Of a stretch of DNA of 64,000 nt, positions 46,466-56,823 are shown piece by piece; within the stretch, counting starts at the first letter, position 1, and each line of letters begins with the position of its first letter. The notes under the pieces are model-generated. The model did not search any database, was not told the DNA's origin, and worked only from the letters and a program-made list of their open reading frames with translations. This DNA is from Pseudomonas songnenensis (GTDB lineage: Bacteria > Pseudomonadota > Gammaproteobacteria > Pseudomonadales > Pseudomonadaceae). The stretch covers positions 256,673-320,672 of the forward strand of contig NZ_RFFN01000004.1 in the NCBI RefSeq assembly GCF_003696315.1, given 5' to 3'. The position numbers were made by a program, and so were the translations under genes.

Positions 46466-47347
46466 ATGAGTTGTGCTGATCATGACTGCGGCTGTGGGCC
46501 GGCCGCTGCGAACAAACCAGCAGGCGAGCCGGAGCCCGGTGCCGGGCGCTGGGTCAGCGTGTATCGCGTGCCGAAAATGGATTGCCCCGCCGAAGAGCGG
46601 ATGATCCGTATGGCGCTCGCCAGCTGCGAGGGTGTCCGCCAACTGGCCTTCGATCTACCCAACAGGACATTGACAGTTGTCCATGACTGCAGCGTCGATC
46701 CGCTCAGCGAACGTCTGGTGGCCTTGGGGCTGGGCGCCAGGCTTACGCAGACCCAGGCAGCAGAAACTGCGCCTGGCGTACGTGTCGGCAGCACCCAGGA
46801 GCAGGAAGCGGCCACGCTGAAAGTCCTGCTGGCGATCAACGCCATCATGTTCATCTTCGAGCTGGTGGCCGGGCTGGTAGCGCAGTCGACCGGGTTGATT
46901 GGCGATTCGCTGGACATGTTTGCCGACGCCGCTGTGTACGGGGTCGCGCTCTATGCGGTCGGCCGGGCTGCACGGTTGCAGATGCGTGCGGCACAGCTGG
47001 CCGGTTGGCTGCAGGGGCTGTTGGCGCTCGGCCTGCTGGTGGAGGTCGGCCGGCGCTTTTTCTCGGGCAGCGAGCCGCAATCACTGATGATCATGGCTGT
47101 GTCCTGCGTGGCGCTGATCGCCAATGTCGCTTGTCTCCTGCTCATCGCCAGGCACCGCGACGGCGGTGTTCACATGAAGGCCAGCTATATCTTTTCGGCC
47201 AACGACGTGCTCATCAATGTCGGCGTGATCGTAGCTGGCGGCCTGGTCGCGTGGACCGGGTCGAACTACCCGGACCTGTTCATCGGTGGCCTGATCGGCC
47301 TGGTCGTCCTGCTTGGCGCGAGACGCATTCTGGCGCTGCGCGCGTAG
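46466..47347 (+). CDS. Cation diffusion facilitator with an N-terminal HMA-like domain
   Basis: A 293-residue protein. The N-terminus is Cys/His-rich (MSCADHDCGCG), followed by an HMA-like ferredoxin-fold region (~28-90) with a MDCPAEE metal motif. A six-helix CDF transporter (~115-290) follows, with the GDSLDMFADA and AxxSANDVLIN-type sites. RBS GGGGAGG. It likely exports a divalent metal or copper and is associated with the cus genes, though separated by 113 bp. Confidence 0.85.
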   Translation: MSCADHDCGCGPAAANKPAGEPEPGAGRWVSVYRVPKMDCPAEERMIRMALASCEGVRQLAFDLPNRTLTVVHDCSVDPLSERLVALGLGARLTQTQAAETAPGVRVGSTQEQEAATLKVLLAINAIMFIFELVAGLVAQSTGLIGDSLDMFADAAVYGVALYAVGRAARLQMRAAQLAGWLQGLLALGLLVEVGRRFFSGSEPQSLMIMAVSCVALIANVACLLLIARHRDGGVHMKASYIFSANDVLINVGVIVAGGLVAWTGSNYPDLFIGGLIGLVVLLGARRILALRA

Positions 47348-47355
47348 GTGATTCG

Positions 47356-48072
47356 TTACAGCATCAATAGCAGCAGCGAGTAGCCGAGCGAGCCGAGCAG
47401 GAACGCGCCGAATCGACTGTTGCGCTCGCCGGGCAGCTCTTCTTTGAGCACGTTGAGAATGATCGCGCCGGCGATGAACGCGGTGACGGCCGAGACGCCC
47501 AGTTCCGATAGCTCGATGGTCGCACCGAAGGCCCAACCGACCAGTGTCGCGCTTGCCAGAATCCAACGCCCGCGACGGGCGAAGAGGCCTTGATGGTCGT
47601 GTTGAAGGGCCACGTCATTGACCATGAAATGCAGCGCCATGGCTACGGTGTACCAGACCAGTTCAAGCGTCTGGCCCGGGTCGCGGTTGGCCAGGATATA
47701 ACCGATCAGCGCGTTGTAGCCGGCGAATGCGCCGACGTGCAGCCAGAACACGCTGGCGTGCGACGGTTCGTTGTCGGAGCGTTCACTACGGTGCTGCTTT
47801 ATAAGCCGTTCCAGTCCGTAGAAGCAGGCCAGACCAAGCAGGGCCAGCAGATAAGCGTGGTGTTCCAGATAGCGCAGCGGATGGAACCCGCTATCCTCCA
47901 TCACCTGCTGTCCTTGAGCCAGTTCAGGGAGCAGGTGAATGAACACATAGGCGACGGCAACGCCGCCGGCGGCGGAAAGCCATCGGCTACGTGGCAGCTG
48001 GTGCAGCTCGTTTAGCCTTCCGGCCAGCACGTGCGTAGCCGTCAGTGCCAACGCGGCGATAAGCGTGAGCAT
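47356..48072 (-). CDS. Polytopic membrane protein, perhaps ZIP-related
   Basis: A 238-residue protein with about eight hydrophobic helices. It carries His/Asp/Glu in likely membrane positions (ALHFMVNDVALQHDHQ, FIAGAIILNVLKEELPGE), loosely like ZIP transporters. The family match is weak. It converges on the CDF gene, so a role in metal balance is plausible but unproven. Confidence 0.6.
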   Translation of the reverse strand: MLTLIAALALTATHVLAGRLNELHQLPRSRWLSAAGGVAVAYVFIHLLPELAQGQQVMEDSGFHPLRYLEHHAYLLALLGLACFYGLERLIKQHRSERSDNEPSHASVFWLHVGAFAGYNALIGYILANRDPGQTLELVWYTVAMALHFMVNDVALQHDHQGLFARRGRWILASATLVGWAFGATIELSELGVSAVTAFIAGAIILNVLKEELPGERNSRFGAFLLGSLGYSLLLLML

Positions 48073-48278
48073 GGAAAACCCTAGCGGCGGTCATCCGATT
48101 GTGACTTTGGCCGTCCAGCGGTGTTCAGTGTGCAGTTCGTCGGCCGGTCGATGTGGACTAATGATCTCGATCAGTTCCCTGTGTCTTGATCGGCCAGGCC
48201 GATGATTTTTTTGTTAGAGTTCGCTCCTGAAAAAGCGAGCAGCCAGCCAGCTTTTAATACGGTCAATGAGGTGTCTGC

Positions 48279-48923
48279 TTGATTAGGGTGCTGGTGGTCG
48301 ATGACCACGATCTGGTTCGCACGGGCATCAGTCGTATGCTGGCGGACATCTCCGGACTACAGGTAATAGGTCAGGCCGATTCCGGCGAGGACGCGATCCG
48401 CAAGGCTCGGGAGCTCAAGCCCGACGTCGTCCTGATGGACGTCAAGATGCCGGGTATCGGAGGCCTCGAGGCGACCCGCAAGCTGCTGCGCAGCTATCCA
48501 GATCTCAAGGTCATCGCCGTCACCATCTGTGAGGAAGATCCGTTCCCGACGCGCCTGCTGCAGGCCGGGGCAGCGGGTTATCTGACCAAGGGTGCGGCCC
48601 TGGAGGAGATGGTGCAGGCCATTCGCATGGTGTTTGGCGGCCAACGCTACATCAGCCCGCAGATCGCCCAACAGCTGGCGCTCAAGTCGTTCCAGCCGCA
48701 ACTCAGCGAGTCGCCGTTCGACCTGCTCTCCGAGCGGGAAATCCAGATCGCGCTAATGATCGCCAACTGCCAGAAAGTGCAGAGCATCTCCGACAAGCTC
48801 TGTCTCTCGCCGAAAACGGTCAATACCTACCGCTATCGCATCTTCGAAAAACTGTCGATTACCAGTGATGTCGAATTGGCCCTGCTGGCGGTTCGTCACG
48901 GGATGGTCGACACCGTCAACTGA
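48279..48923 (+). CDS. gacA: Response regulator GacA
   Basis: The global regulator that with GacS drives transcription of Rsm small RNAs. It has 214 residues. The receiver has D54 ([10 protein letters not shown]) and the LuxR-type helix-turn-helix covers [20 protein letters not shown]. The TTG start at 48279 is the usual one for Pseudomonas gacA and may lower its translation. The stop overlaps the uvrC start. Confidence 0.96.
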   Translation: MIRVLVVDDHDLVRTGISRMLADISGLQVIGQADSGEDAIRKARELKPDVVLMDVKMPGIGGLEATRKLLRSYPDLKVIAVTICEEDPFPTRLLQAGAAGYLTKGAALEEMVQAIRMVFGGQRYISPQIAQQLALKSFQPQLSESPFDLLSEREIQIALMIANCQKVQSISDKLCLSPKTVNTYRYRIFEKLSITSDVELALLAVRHGMVDTVN

Positions 48924-50746
48924 TGACAGAAACCTTCGACTCATCGGCGTTCCTGGCGGCTTGCAGCGGCCGTCCGGGCGTTTATCGCATGTTCGATGCG
49001 CAGGCCAAGCTGCTGTATGTCGGCAAGGCCAAGAACCTCAAGAAGCGCCTGGCCAGCTACTTCCGCAAGACGGGGCAGGCGCCCAAGACCGCAGCCCTGG
49101 TGGCCAAGATTGCGCAGGTCGAGACCACCATCACCGCCAACGAAACCGAGGCGCTGCTGCTCGAGCAGACGCTGATCAAGCAGTGGCGGCCGCCGTACAA
49201 CATCCTGCTGCGTGACGATAAGTCCTATCCCTATGTGTTTCTTTCAGCCGGCGAATTCCCCCGACTGAGCATTCACCGCGGCGCGAAGAAGGAGCCCGGG
49301 CGTTACTTCGGGCCTTACCCCAGTGCGGGAGCGATCCGCGAAAGCCTGAGCCTGCTGCAGAAGGCCTTCTTCGTGCGCCAGTGCGAAGACAGTTACTACC
49401 GAAACCGCACGCGGCCTTGCCTGCAGTACCAGATCAAGCGCTGCAAGGCGCCCTGTGTGAACCTGGTCGAGCCGGCGGAGTACGCCGAAGACGTACGCCA
49501 TTCGGTGATGTTCCTCGAAGGGCGCAGCAATGCGCTGGCCGAAGAGCTGTCACGCAACATGGAAAAGGCGGCTGTTAGCCTGGATTTCGAGCGCGCCGCG
49601 GAAATTCGCGATCAGATCGGCATTCTGCGCCGGGTGCAGGACCAGCAGAGCATGGAAGGCGGCACCGGCGACGTGGATATCGTCGCCGCAGTGGTGAGCC
49701 CGGGCGGCGCCTGCGTGCATCTGATCACCGTGCGCGGCGGCCGCGTGCTGGGCAGCAAGAACTTCTTTCCACAGGTGGCCATCGAGGAAAGCGTCAGCGA
49801 GGTGCTGCAAGCCTTTCTGGAACAGTACTACCTGGGCGCTACGGAACGCGACCTGCCGGGCGAGCTGATCGTCAATGCCGTGCACGAGGATTTCGCCACT
49901 CTGATCGACGCCATTTCCGAGCTGCGCGACGTAGAACTGACCATCACTCATCGCGTCCGGGGTACGAGAGCACGCTGGCAGCAGCTGGCGTTGACCAATG
50001 CCGAGCAGGCGATGGGCGCGCGCCTGGCGAACCGACAGCACCTTTCGGCACGCTTCGAAGCACTGGCCGAGGCACTGGAGCTCGACGAGCAGCCACAACG
50101 TCTGGAGTGCTTCGATATCAGCCATTCCAGTGGCGAGGCGACGGTAGCATCCTGCGTGGTGTTTGGCCCGGAAGGCCCACTCAAGTCCGACTATCGCCGC
50201 TACAACATCGAAGGCGTTACCGCGGGCGATGACTATGCAGCGATGCATCAGGCGCTGTCCCGGCGCTTTCGCAAGGCGGCGGAAGGCGAGGGCAAGTTGC
50301 CGGATATCCTGCTGGTCGACGGTGGCAAGGGCCAGCTCAATATGGCGCGCGAGGTGCTTGAGGAGCTGGCGGTGCCGGAGCTGATCCTGCTCGGCGTGGC
50401 CAAGGGGGTCACCCGCAAGCCTGGCCTGGAAACGCTCTACCTCAACGACGCGGCCCACGAATTCACCCTCCCGGCCGACTCACCGGCATTGCACCTGATC
50501 CAGCAGGTGCGCGACGAGGCCCACCGTTTTGCCATAACCGGTCACCGTGCCAGACGCGGAAAAGCGCGGCGGACGTCGACGCTGGAGGAGGTTCCCGGCA
50601 TCGGTCCGAAACGCCGCCGCGAACTGCTTACGCATTTTGGCGGTCTTCAGGAACTGTGCAGAGCGAGCCTGGATGAGATCGCCAAGGCTCCCGGTATCAG
50701 CAAAAAGCTCGCCGAGTCGATTTATGCGGCTCTGCACAGTGAGTAA
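48923..50746 (+). CDS. uvrC: UvrABC excinuclease subunit C
   Basis: Makes both incisions in nucleotide-excision repair. It has 607 residues. The N-terminal GIY-YIG nuclease starts [31 protein letters not shown] domain (~205-240), an RNase H-like domain ([21 protein letters not shown]) and a C-terminal double helix-hairpin-helix ([18 protein letters not shown]) follow. The pairing gacA-uvrC is widely conserved. Confidence 0.97.
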   Translation: MTETFDSSAFLAACSGRPGVYRMFDAQAKLLYVGKAKNLKKRLASYFRKTGQAPKTAALVAKIAQVETTITANETEALLLEQTLIKQWRPPYNILLRDDKSYPYVFLSAGEFPRLSIHRGAKKEPGRYFGPYPSAGAIRESLSLLQKAFFVRQCEDSYYRNRTRPCLQYQIKRCKAPCVNLVEPAEYAEDVRHSVMFLEGRSNALAEELSRNMEKAAVSLDFERAAEIRDQIGILRRVQDQQSMEGGTGDVDIVAAVVSPGGACVHLITVRGGRVLGSKNFFPQVAIEESVSEVLQAFLEQYYLGATERDLPGELIVNAVHEDFATLIDAISELRDVELTITHRVRGTRARWQQLALTNAEQAMGARLANRQHLSARFEALAEALELDEQPQRLECFDISHSSGEATVASCVVFGPEGPLKSDYRRYNIEGVTAGDDYAAMHQALSRRFRKAAEGEGKLPDILLVDGGKGQLNMAREVLEELAVPELILLGVAKGVTRKPGLETLYLNDAAHEFTLPADSPALHLIQQVRDEAHRFAITGHRARRGKARRTSTLEEVPGIGPKRRRELLTHFGGLQELCRASLDEIAKAPGISKKLAESIYAALHSE

Positions 50747-50779
50747 ACTGTCCCCGAATTCCGCCGATCAGTGGTACCG

Positions 50780-51337
50780 ATGAATATCCCGAACCTGCTC
50801 ACCGTTCTACGCGTGCTGCTGATACCCATCTTTATTTTGCTGTTCTATCTCCCGTTCTACTGGAGTTACCTGGCTGCAAGCGCCGTGTTCACGGTGGCGG
50901 CGCTGACTGACTGGCTCGACGGCTACCTGGCGCGCCGGCTTGAGCAGAGCACACCGTTCGGTGCCTTTCTCGATCCGGTCGCGGACAAGCTCATGGTGGC
51001 GGTGGCCCTGGTGCTGCTGGTCGAGGAGCACTCCAACCTCTGGTTGACGCTGCCGGCCGCTATCATCATCGGTCGGGAGATCGTCGTCTCGGCACTGCGC
51101 GAGTGGATGGCCGAACTGGGCGCCCGGGCCCAGGTCGCGGTGTCGAACCTGGGCAAATGGAAGACCGCCGCGCAGATGGTGGCGCTGGTTATCCTGCTTG
51201 CCAATCCGCCGCAGCCGACCATCTGGGTAGGCCTGGGCTACGCGCTGTTGATTGTGGCGGCTGGGCTGACGTTGTGGTCGATGATCAATTACCTGATGGC
51301 TGCCTGGCCGCACCTGAGCACCACCGAAAAGAAATAA
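50780..51337 (+). CDS. pgsA: CDP-diacylglycerol-glycerol-3-phosphate phosphatidyltransferase
   Basis: An inner-membrane enzyme committing to phosphatidylglycerol. It has 185 residues. The CDP-alcohol motif reads [10 protein letters not shown] ... [12 protein letters not shown] 50780 ([11 protein letters not shown]) is preferred over an in-frame start three codons earlier. It follows uvrC and is likely co-transcribed. Confidence 0.95.
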   Translation: MNIPNLLTVLRVLLIPIFILLFYLPFYWSYLAASAVFTVAALTDWLDGYLARRLEQSTPFGAFLDPVADKLMVAVALVLLVEEHSNLWLTLPAAIIIGREIVVSALREWMAELGARAQVAVSNLGKWKTAAQMVALVILLANPPQPTIWVGLGYALLIVAAGLTLWSMINYLMAAWPHLSTTEKK

Positions 51338-51357
51338 AAACTTTTTTAATCAAAGGG

Positions 51358-51385
51358 TTGACGGCAGCCTTCGATCGTATAGAAT
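51358..51385 (+). promoter_or_regulatory. Promoter of the tRNA-Gly/tRNA-Cys cluster
   Basis: TTGACG (51358-51363) and TAGAAT (51380-51385) are 16 bp apart, after an A/T-rich run and before a GC-rich discriminator (GGCGCCCG). The layout repeats that of the tRNA-Arg promoter. Confidence 0.75.
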
Positions 51386-51406
51386 GGCGCCCGTCACCAA
51401 GACAGC

Positions 51407-51482
<76 letters not shown>

Positions 51483-51528
51483 GTTTGTAAGATCGCGCCG
51501 CAGTAATCATGCGGCGCCTTCGTTTTGA

Positions 51529-51602
51529 GGCCGGTTGGCAGAGTGGTTATGCAGCGGATTGCAAATCCGTGTACGCCGGTTCGATTCCGACATCGGCCTC
51601 CA
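51529..51602 (+). tRNA. tRNA-Cys (anticodon GCA)
   Basis: A 74-nt cloverleaf with acceptor GGCCGGT pairing ATCGGCC (with a G-T and neighbours), anticodon arm CGGAT-TGCAA-ATCCG and encoded CCA. Confidence 0.95.
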
Positions 51603-51610
51603 TATTGAAG

Positions 51611-51646
51611 AGCCCCAAGCAATTCGTTGCTTGGGGCTTTTTCTTT
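51611..51646 (+). terminator. Terminator after tRNA-Cys
   Basis: The 12-bp stem AGCCCCAAGCAA / TTGCTTGGGGCT with a TTCG loop and T-run. Confidence 0.9.
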
Positions 51647-51742
51647 GCGCGACAGAAATTGCGGGACCTTCGGGCTCGACAGCAGGCGGTTCTACAGAGG
51701 CTATCTATACTTTCTCAGCGCCTTTTGCGCGGGAGAATAGCC

Positions 51743-51988
51743 ATGCGCCGTCTCACAGCTTTTGCTTTTGCCATCCTCTTCAGCTCGCCGCTGTTGGCGA
51801 TGCACTGCCCCATGGATATGGCCAAGATCGACGAGCAGCTCAGGACCAATCCGCCCAAGGATACGGCCACGCTGCAGCAGGTTCGGGAGTTGCGCGCCGA
51901 GGGCGAGCAGTTGCATCAGGCCGGCAAGCACGCCGATTCGGTAAGGGTACTCGGCAGGGCTCTGTATCTGCTTGGCCTGAAGCCCTGA
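51743..51988 (+). CDS. Small secreted protein of unknown function
   Basis: An 81-residue protein with a signal peptide (1-19, ending SPLLAM). The mature part starts HCPMDMAKIDEQL and is helical and charged (LQQVRELRAEGEQLHQAGKHADSVRVLGRAL), like a TPR-type single hairpin. RBS GGGAGAA. Its stop abuts the stop of the convergent PLDc_N gene. Confidence 0.8.
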   Translation: MRRLTAFAFAILFSSPLLAMHCPMDMAKIDEQLRTNPPKDTATLQQVRELRAEGEQLHQAGKHADSVRVLGRALYLLGLKP

Positions 51989-52183
51989 TCAGCGGGCGCG
52001 GCGCAAGCCGACCAGCAGCCAGAACAGCAGTCCCAGAATCGGAAAGACAGCGATGCCGATCGCCCAGAGCGCTTTTGCGCCTACGGTTCGGTCGCTTTTG
52101 AATACGCTGATGACCGCGAGCAGATTCAGGGCTATCAGGGCCACTGCGGCCGCGATAGCCAGATACGTCATCGAATCGGACAC
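51989..52183 (-). CDS. PLDc_N domain small membrane protein
   Basis: A 64-residue protein of two helices. The motif KALWAIGIAVFPILGLLFWLLVG is typical of the PLDc_N family, found at the start of cardiolipin synthases or alone. GTG start at 52183 follows AGGAGA. Its job as a free-standing protein is unknown. Confidence 0.8.
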   Translation of the reverse strand: MSDSMTYLAIAAAVALIALNLLAVISVFKSDRTVGAKALWAIGIAVFPILGLLFWLLVGLRRAR

Positions 52184-52294
52184 TTCTCATTCTCCTGGCA
52201 GCTCACCTTGTGAGGCCGTGAACCAGGCAGAACGGTTCCGTTCGGCAAAGCAATGCCGTGGCGCCGGTGCGACACGGTAGATGCACCGCGTCAC

Positions 52295-52525
52295 TCAGCC
52301 AAGCAGTTGTTGGAGCTCATCACTGCTAGGCACCTTGCCTTCCACAACGATTTCTTCGTCTATTGCCAGCGCCGGGGTGCGCATGACGCCCGCGTCGATG
52401 ATGGCGTTGACGTCGGTGACCTTTTCAACCTCGAAATCGAGCCCAAGACGCCGCGCGGCCGCTTCGGCGTTGGCGGTGAGTTGCTGGCACTTGGCGCAGC
52501 CGGATCCATAGACCGTCAGTTTCAT
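52295..52525 (-). CDS. Small thioredoxin/glutaredoxin-like redox protein
   Basis: A 76-residue thioredoxin-fold protein with CxxC motif C10-A-K-C13 and the cis-proline in MRTPALAI. It is typical of the small redoxins encoded beside DUF318/ArsP-type permeases in arsenic loci. The start ATG 52525 lies 9 bp after the permease stop. It probably reduces the permease cysteines or the metalloid. Confidence 0.85.
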   Translation of the reverse strand: MKLTVYGSGCAKCQQLTANAEAAARRLGLDFEVEKVTDVNAIIDAGVMRTPALAIDEEIVVEGKVPSSDELQQLLG

Positions 52526-52533
52526 CGTCGTTC

Positions 52534-53931
52534 TCACATCAGTTGGCCATAGAGATAACCGCTGAGCGTGGCCATCACCACCACCAGCGAGCAGTACACA
52601 ATCGTTTTCTGCGTGCCGAGCACGGTGCGGATGACCAGCATGTTCGGCAGTGACAGGGCGGGACCCGCGAGAAGAATTGCCAGCGCCGGCCCCTTGCCCA
52701 TTCCGGCGCCTAACAGACCCTCCACAATTGGCACTTCAGTCAGTGTGGAAAAGTACATGAACGCGCCGAGAACCGAGGCGAGCAGGGTGGAGGTGAAACT
52801 GTTGTCGCCGACTGCCCATACCACCCATTCGCTGGGAACCAATCCTTCATGGCCGGGCCGACCGAGCAGCATGCCGGCGATCAGCACGCCAGCCAGCAGC
52901 AACGGCATGATCTGTTTGGTGAAATCCCAGCTTTGGCCCACCCATTCCTGGCCTGCGGCATTCTCGCGACTGGCCTGCAACATCAGGCCGGCAATGCCGA
53001 TGACCATGGCGAGTTCCGGCCACTGAGGTTTGAGTAAGGCACTTGCCGCGACCAACGCCCCGGTAACCAGCAACGGCCGCACCGACCATCGCCAGCGGCG
53101 TACCAGTAGCGTCGCGAGCAATATGGCGAGTACCGCGGAAATCGGCCATTTCCAACTGAACACAGCCATCCATGCGGCGCTGTCAGCTCTTGCCCAGTTG
53201 GCGAAGACCAGGATGCCAATCATCAAGCCGAACAGCGCCACGATGTCAGCGATCGGGTGGCCGTTGTCGTCATCGGTGAAGCCGCGCGCGCCTTTGGCTG
53301 CACGTGCCGCCTCCTCATGGCGGTAGAGCAGATGCATGATGGCGCCAATCACCAGGGCAAAAACGATAGCGCCGACGGCTCGGGCAATTCCCAGCTCGGC
53401 TCCGAGTACCTTGGCGGTCACCACGATGGCCATCACGTTGATCGCCGGCCCTGAATAGAGAAACGCAATCGCTGCGCCCAGCCCTGCGCCACGCTTGTAG
53501 ATACCGCCGAACAACGGCAATACGGTGCAGGAACATACTGCGAGAAGCGTACCGGCGACGGATGCCACGCCAAAGGCCACCGGTTTCGGCGAAGCTGGGC
53601 CAAGGTGCTTCATCACGGCGCCCTGGCTGATGTAGACGGCCATCGCACCAGCGATGACGAATGCCGGCAACAGGCAGAGGATCACGTGCTCGCGGGCGTA
53701 CCACTGGGTCAGCCGCAGGCCTTCCAGTACCGCGTTTTCGAAGCGCGGCTGGCCCATCGGCAGGAAGAAGATCAACAGGAACGCGGCGCACATGCCAAGC
53801 AGCACCTTCACCTCTGCCGGGTGGCCACGCCAGAAGTTGCCCAGATGCCTTCTTAGCGAAGGCGGGGTGTGGCCGGCTGGTACAGTGGGCTCGTGCGCGG
53901 GGCTGTCCATTTCTAGGGTCCTGTCAGACAT
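52534..53931 (-). CDS. DUF318/ArsP-like metalloid or metal permease
   Basis: A 465-residue inner-membrane permease with about ten helices and a conserved thiol pair C133/C135 in AVCSCTVLPLFGG, plus YSGPAINV and LAGPALSLPNM. ArsP relatives export trivalent organoarsenicals. Related permeases handle Cu or Zn. Its place in an ars operon with a thioredoxin partner supports an arsenical substrate, but this is inferred. Confidence 0.85.
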   Translation of the reverse strand: MSDRTLEMDSPAHEPTVPAGHTPPSLRRHLGNFWRGHPAEVKVLLGMCAAFLLIFFLPMGQPRFENAVLEGLRLTQWYAREHVILCLLPAFVIAGAMAVYISQGAVMKHLGPASPKPVAFGVASVAGTLLAVCSCTVLPLFGGIYKRGAGLGAAIAFLYSGPAINVMAIVVTAKVLGAELGIARAVGAIVFALVIGAIMHLLYRHEEAARAAKGARGFTDDDNGHPIADIVALFGLMIGILVFANWARADSAAWMAVFSWKWPISAVLAILLATLLVRRWRWSVRPLLVTGALVAASALLKPQWPELAMVIGIAGLMLQASRENAAGQEWVGQSWDFTKQIMPLLLAGVLIAGMLLGRPGHEGLVPSEWVVWAVGDNSFTSTLLASVLGAFMYFSTLTEVPIVEGLLGAGMGKGPALAILLAGPALSLPNMLVIRTVLGTQKTIVYCSLVVVMATLSGYLYGQLM

Positions 53932-54007
53932 CTCGTAAGGATGTTAGTCGGCTTGCGCCGAGCCCTGCTGATCAAGGTCAAGTGCTGATGAATGTTTCCC
54001 TGGTGGA

Positions 54008-55087
54008 TCAGCGAGCAGGCAGCGCTCGGTTATACCAGTCGCGGCTGCGGTTGATGTTGCGCACCAGCCATAGCATGACCGGCACCTCGATCAGCACGCC
54101 GACCACGGTTGCCAGTGCGGCTCCGGAATTGAAGCCGTAGAGCACGATGGCGACGGCGACGGCCAGTTCGAAGAAGTTCGAAGCACCGATCATCGCGGAC
54201 GGGCCGGCTACATCGTGGCGAACCCGGAAACGGCGATTGAGCCAGTAGCCGAGCCCGGCGATGAACAGGGTCTGCAACAGGATTGGTACGGCGAGCATGG
54301 CGATGATCAATGGCTGAGCAACGATCGCCTCGCCCTGAAAGGAGAACAGCAGAACCAGCGTTGCCAGCAGCGCGACGATGGAAAACGGCTGCACCTTCGC
54401 CAGTGCCGCTTGGAAGGCCGGTTCGCCACGTTTCATCAGCCGGCCGCGGATGAACTGGGCGATGGCCAGCGGAATGACGATGTACATCACTACTGACAGC
54501 AGCAAGGTATCCCAGGGCACCGGAATGGAAGAAACGCCCAGCAGCAGCGCGACGATCGGCGCGAAGGCGAACACCATCACCACGTCGTTCAGCGCAACCT
54601 GGGTCAGGGTGAAGTTGGCGTTGCCGTTGCAGAGATTGCTCCACACAAAGACCATCGCGGTGCAGGGAGCGGCGCCAAGCAGAATCAGGCCGGCCATGTA
54701 GCTATCGAGTTCGGTAGCCGGTAGCCAGGGTGCGAAGACATGCTTGATGAACAGCCAGCCAAGCAGTGCCATGGTGAATGGCTTGACCGCCCAGTTGACG
54801 AACAGCGTGATGCCCATGCTCGCCCGTTGGGCATAGACCTCCCTCAGCGCCGAGAAATCGATCTTCATCAGCATCGGGATGATCATCACCCAGATCAGCA
54901 GACCGACCGGGATGTTCACATGGGCGACTTCCAGCGCACCGATGGCCTGCGCAGCATCGGGCAGGCTGAGGCCGAGGAGGGTACCGGCGACGATGCAGAG
55001 GAAAACCCAGAGCGTCAGGTAACGCTCGAAAAAGCCGAGTGGGGCGCCGGCGGCTTGCTTGCCGACCACTTCACATTGACTGGACAT
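54008..55087 (-). CDS. acr3: ACR3-family arsenite exporter
   Basis: A 359-residue ten-helix exporter of As(III). The essential cysteine is C142 in LLGAAPCTAMVFVWSNL, and NFFELAVAVA is conserved in helix 9. It is the main arsenite outlet of this locus. It lies between arsO and the permease, reading away from the divergent ars promoter. Confidence 0.94.
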   Translation of the reverse strand: MSSQCEVVGKQAAGAPLGFFERYLTLWVFLCIVAGTLLGLSLPDAAQAIGALEVAHVNIPVGLLIWVMIIPMLMKIDFSALREVYAQRASMGITLFVNWAVKPFTMALLGWLFIKHVFAPWLPATELDSYMAGLILLGAAPCTAMVFVWSNLCNGNANFTLTQVALNDVVMVFAFAPIVALLLGVSSIPVPWDTLLLSVVMYIVIPLAIAQFIRGRLMKRGEPAFQAALAKVQPFSIVALLATLVLLFSFQGEAIVAQPLIIAMLAVPILLQTLFIAGLGYWLNRRFRVRHDVAGPSAMIGASNFFELAVAVAIVLYGFNSGAALATVVGVLIEVPVMLWLVRNINRSRDWYNRALPAR

Positions 55088-55121
55088 CGCTAATTACACC
55101 TTGTCGGATTGCTTGGATTGA

Positions 55122-56207
55122 TTACTGCAGAGCTAGCGGCGATACCGCGGCAAGGGTCCGCACGACCTGGTCGACAGTGCTTCGTGCTGTGCGGGTAACG
55201 CCGATCAGCGTGGCCGAAGCCATGCCGGTCCAGTCGCCGTAACCCACCAGCCAAAGATTGGGCTGCTTCACGGCGCGGGTATCCTCCACCAGAACCTTGC
55301 CATCAGCCTCGATGATGCCGAGCCCGCGCAGATGATCCAGCGCCGGGCGAAAGCCGGTGCACCAGATCACCGCGTCGAAATCTTCGCTATGTCCGTCTTC
55401 CCATTCGACGCCCGTTGCTGTGAAGTGCGCGAAGGGACGCTCGGCCACCAGTACGCCGCGTTCCCGCGCTTCGCGGACAGGTGGCACCATGACGATGTCA
55501 CCGAAGCCGCCAGCCGGCTCGTCGATGCTGCGTCCTTCCTGCTGCGCCTTCCAACGCGCGGTGGCGCGCTCGAACAACACGCGGCCATCGACCTCGTCGG
55601 GCAGAAACGCGGGTGGCTCCTGGGTGATCCAGACTGTTTCGCTGACTCTGGATACCTCGGCGAGGATCTGCGCACCGGAGTTGCCGCCGCCCACCACCAT
55701 CACCCGTTTACCTGCAAAAGCGGCCGGATTTCGGTAGTGGGCTGAGTGAATCTGTTGGCCCTGAAAACGCTCCAGGCCTGGGGAAGCCGGAATGAACGGT
55801 CTGCTCCAGGTGCCGGTCGCGCTGATGACCGCGCGAGCCAGCCACTGCTGATCGCCAGCCTGCACCAGCCAGAGATCGTCGAGGCGGCTGATCGTATCGA
55901 CTCTGACCGGTCGCTGAATCGGAAATTGATAGCGGTCTTCGTACCGTCGCAAATAATCGATAACGTCGTTGCGCGTTGGGTTGCCCGGCTCGGTTGGAGT
56001 GGGCATCGGCCAGCCGGCAATCGAGCTCCAGGCGGCGGGGGAGAACAATCTCAGCGACTCCCAGGCGTGCAGCCATGCGCCGCCGGGGCCGGGCTGTTCA
56101 TCCAGCAACAGATAGGACAGCGACGTGCGCCGCAGGAAGTACGCGGTCGTCAGGGCGGACTGTCCTGCACCAATGATGATGACATCGAAAACATTGGGTG
56201 CTGGCAT
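55122..56207 (-). CDS. arsO: ArsO-type flavin monooxygenase
   Basis: A 361-residue FAD/NADPH monooxygenase with two dinucleotide-binding motifs ([10 protein letters not shown] near residue 9, and [13 protein letters not shown] in the middle) and the ATG-x5 segment SATGTWSRP. ArsO genes accompany ars operons; the reaction is not firmly known. ATG 56207 gives the short N-terminus [13 protein letters not shown]. It is the first gene leftward from the divergent control region. Confidence 0.88.
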   Translation of the reverse strand: MPAPNVFDVIIIGAGQSALTTAYFLRRTSLSYLLLDEQPGPGGAWLHAWESLRLFSPAAWSSIAGWPMPTPTEPGNPTRNDVIDYLRRYEDRYQFPIQRPVRVDTISRLDDLWLVQAGDQQWLARAVISATGTWSRPFIPASPGLERFQGQQIHSAHYRNPAAFAGKRVMVVGGGNSGAQILAEVSRVSETVWITQEPPAFLPDEVDGRVLFERATARWKAQQEGRSIDEPAGGFGDIVMVPPVREARERGVLVAERPFAHFTATGVEWEDGHSEDFDAVIWCTGFRPALDHLRGLGIIEADGKVLVEDTRAVKQPNLWLVGYGDWTGMASATLIGVTRTARSTVDQVVRTLAAVSPLALQ

Positions 56208-56399
56208 CAAGCGACTCCCGCAGAAGGGTGATATTCGTTCGATCAAATATATGTGATATGGAATATACGCTTCTTGCTCCGGTGGAACAAATTCACCTTC
56301 TGCCGCGGCCTGAAAGAGGCGGCCGAACCCCAGCGTGCTTTACTTGGTTATACGTTAAGCAATATATTCGCCAAGGCATATCTTGTGGGGAGCTGCTTC
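56208..56399. promoter_or_regulatory. Divergent ars control region
   Basis: 192 bp between arsO and arsC, AT-rich at both ends. The sequence ATATTCG occurs at 56231-56237 and 56364-56370, and its inverse GAATAT at 56261-56266. These could form ArsR sites, with promoters for both operons in the region. Exact operators are inferred. Confidence 0.5.
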
Positions 56400-56813
56400 A
56401 TGGCCTACAAATCGCGTGTCCTGTTTGTCTGCGTTGCCAATTCGGCGCGCTCGCAGCTTGCCGAGGCGCTGCTGCGGCACACCGATTCGGAGCGCTTCGA
56501 AGCGTTCAGTGCGGGCACCGCACCGACCGAGGTCGATGTGCGCGCCCTGGCGGCGCTCGAGCAACTCGGCGTGCCGGCCGCGGGTTTGCGTAGCAAATCG
56601 CTGACGGAACTGGAGGGGCAGCAGTTCGATTTCGTAATCACCCTCTGTGACAAGTCATCGCTGGAGTGCCACGCGCTGCCTGGCGCGGGTGAGTACATCG
56701 CCTGGAACTTCGAAGACCCTGCCAGCAGCGACCAGCCGGATGCCTACCGGCACACGCTTCACGAGATACATGAGCGGATCAAGATGTTCGTGTTGGTCAA
56801 GAACAAGCGCTGA
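56400..56813 (+). CDS. arsC: LMW-phosphatase-type arsenate reductase
   Basis: A 137-residue low-molecular-weight tyrosine phosphatase-like arsenate reductase. The active loop is C11-VANSA-R17-S. EYIAWNFEDPASSD carries the acid aspartate. It turns As(V) to As(III) for Acr3. ATG 56400 follows GGGGAG; the frame is open upstream. ArsR starts 10 bp later. Confidence 0.9.
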   Translation: MAYKSRVLFVCVANSARSQLAEALLRHTDSERFEAFSAGTAPTEVDVRALAALEQLGVPAAGLRSKSLTELEGQQFDFVITLCDKSSLECHALPGAGEYIAWNFEDPASSDQPDAYRHTLHEIHERIKMFVLVKNKR

Positions 56814-56823
56814 GAAGATATCA

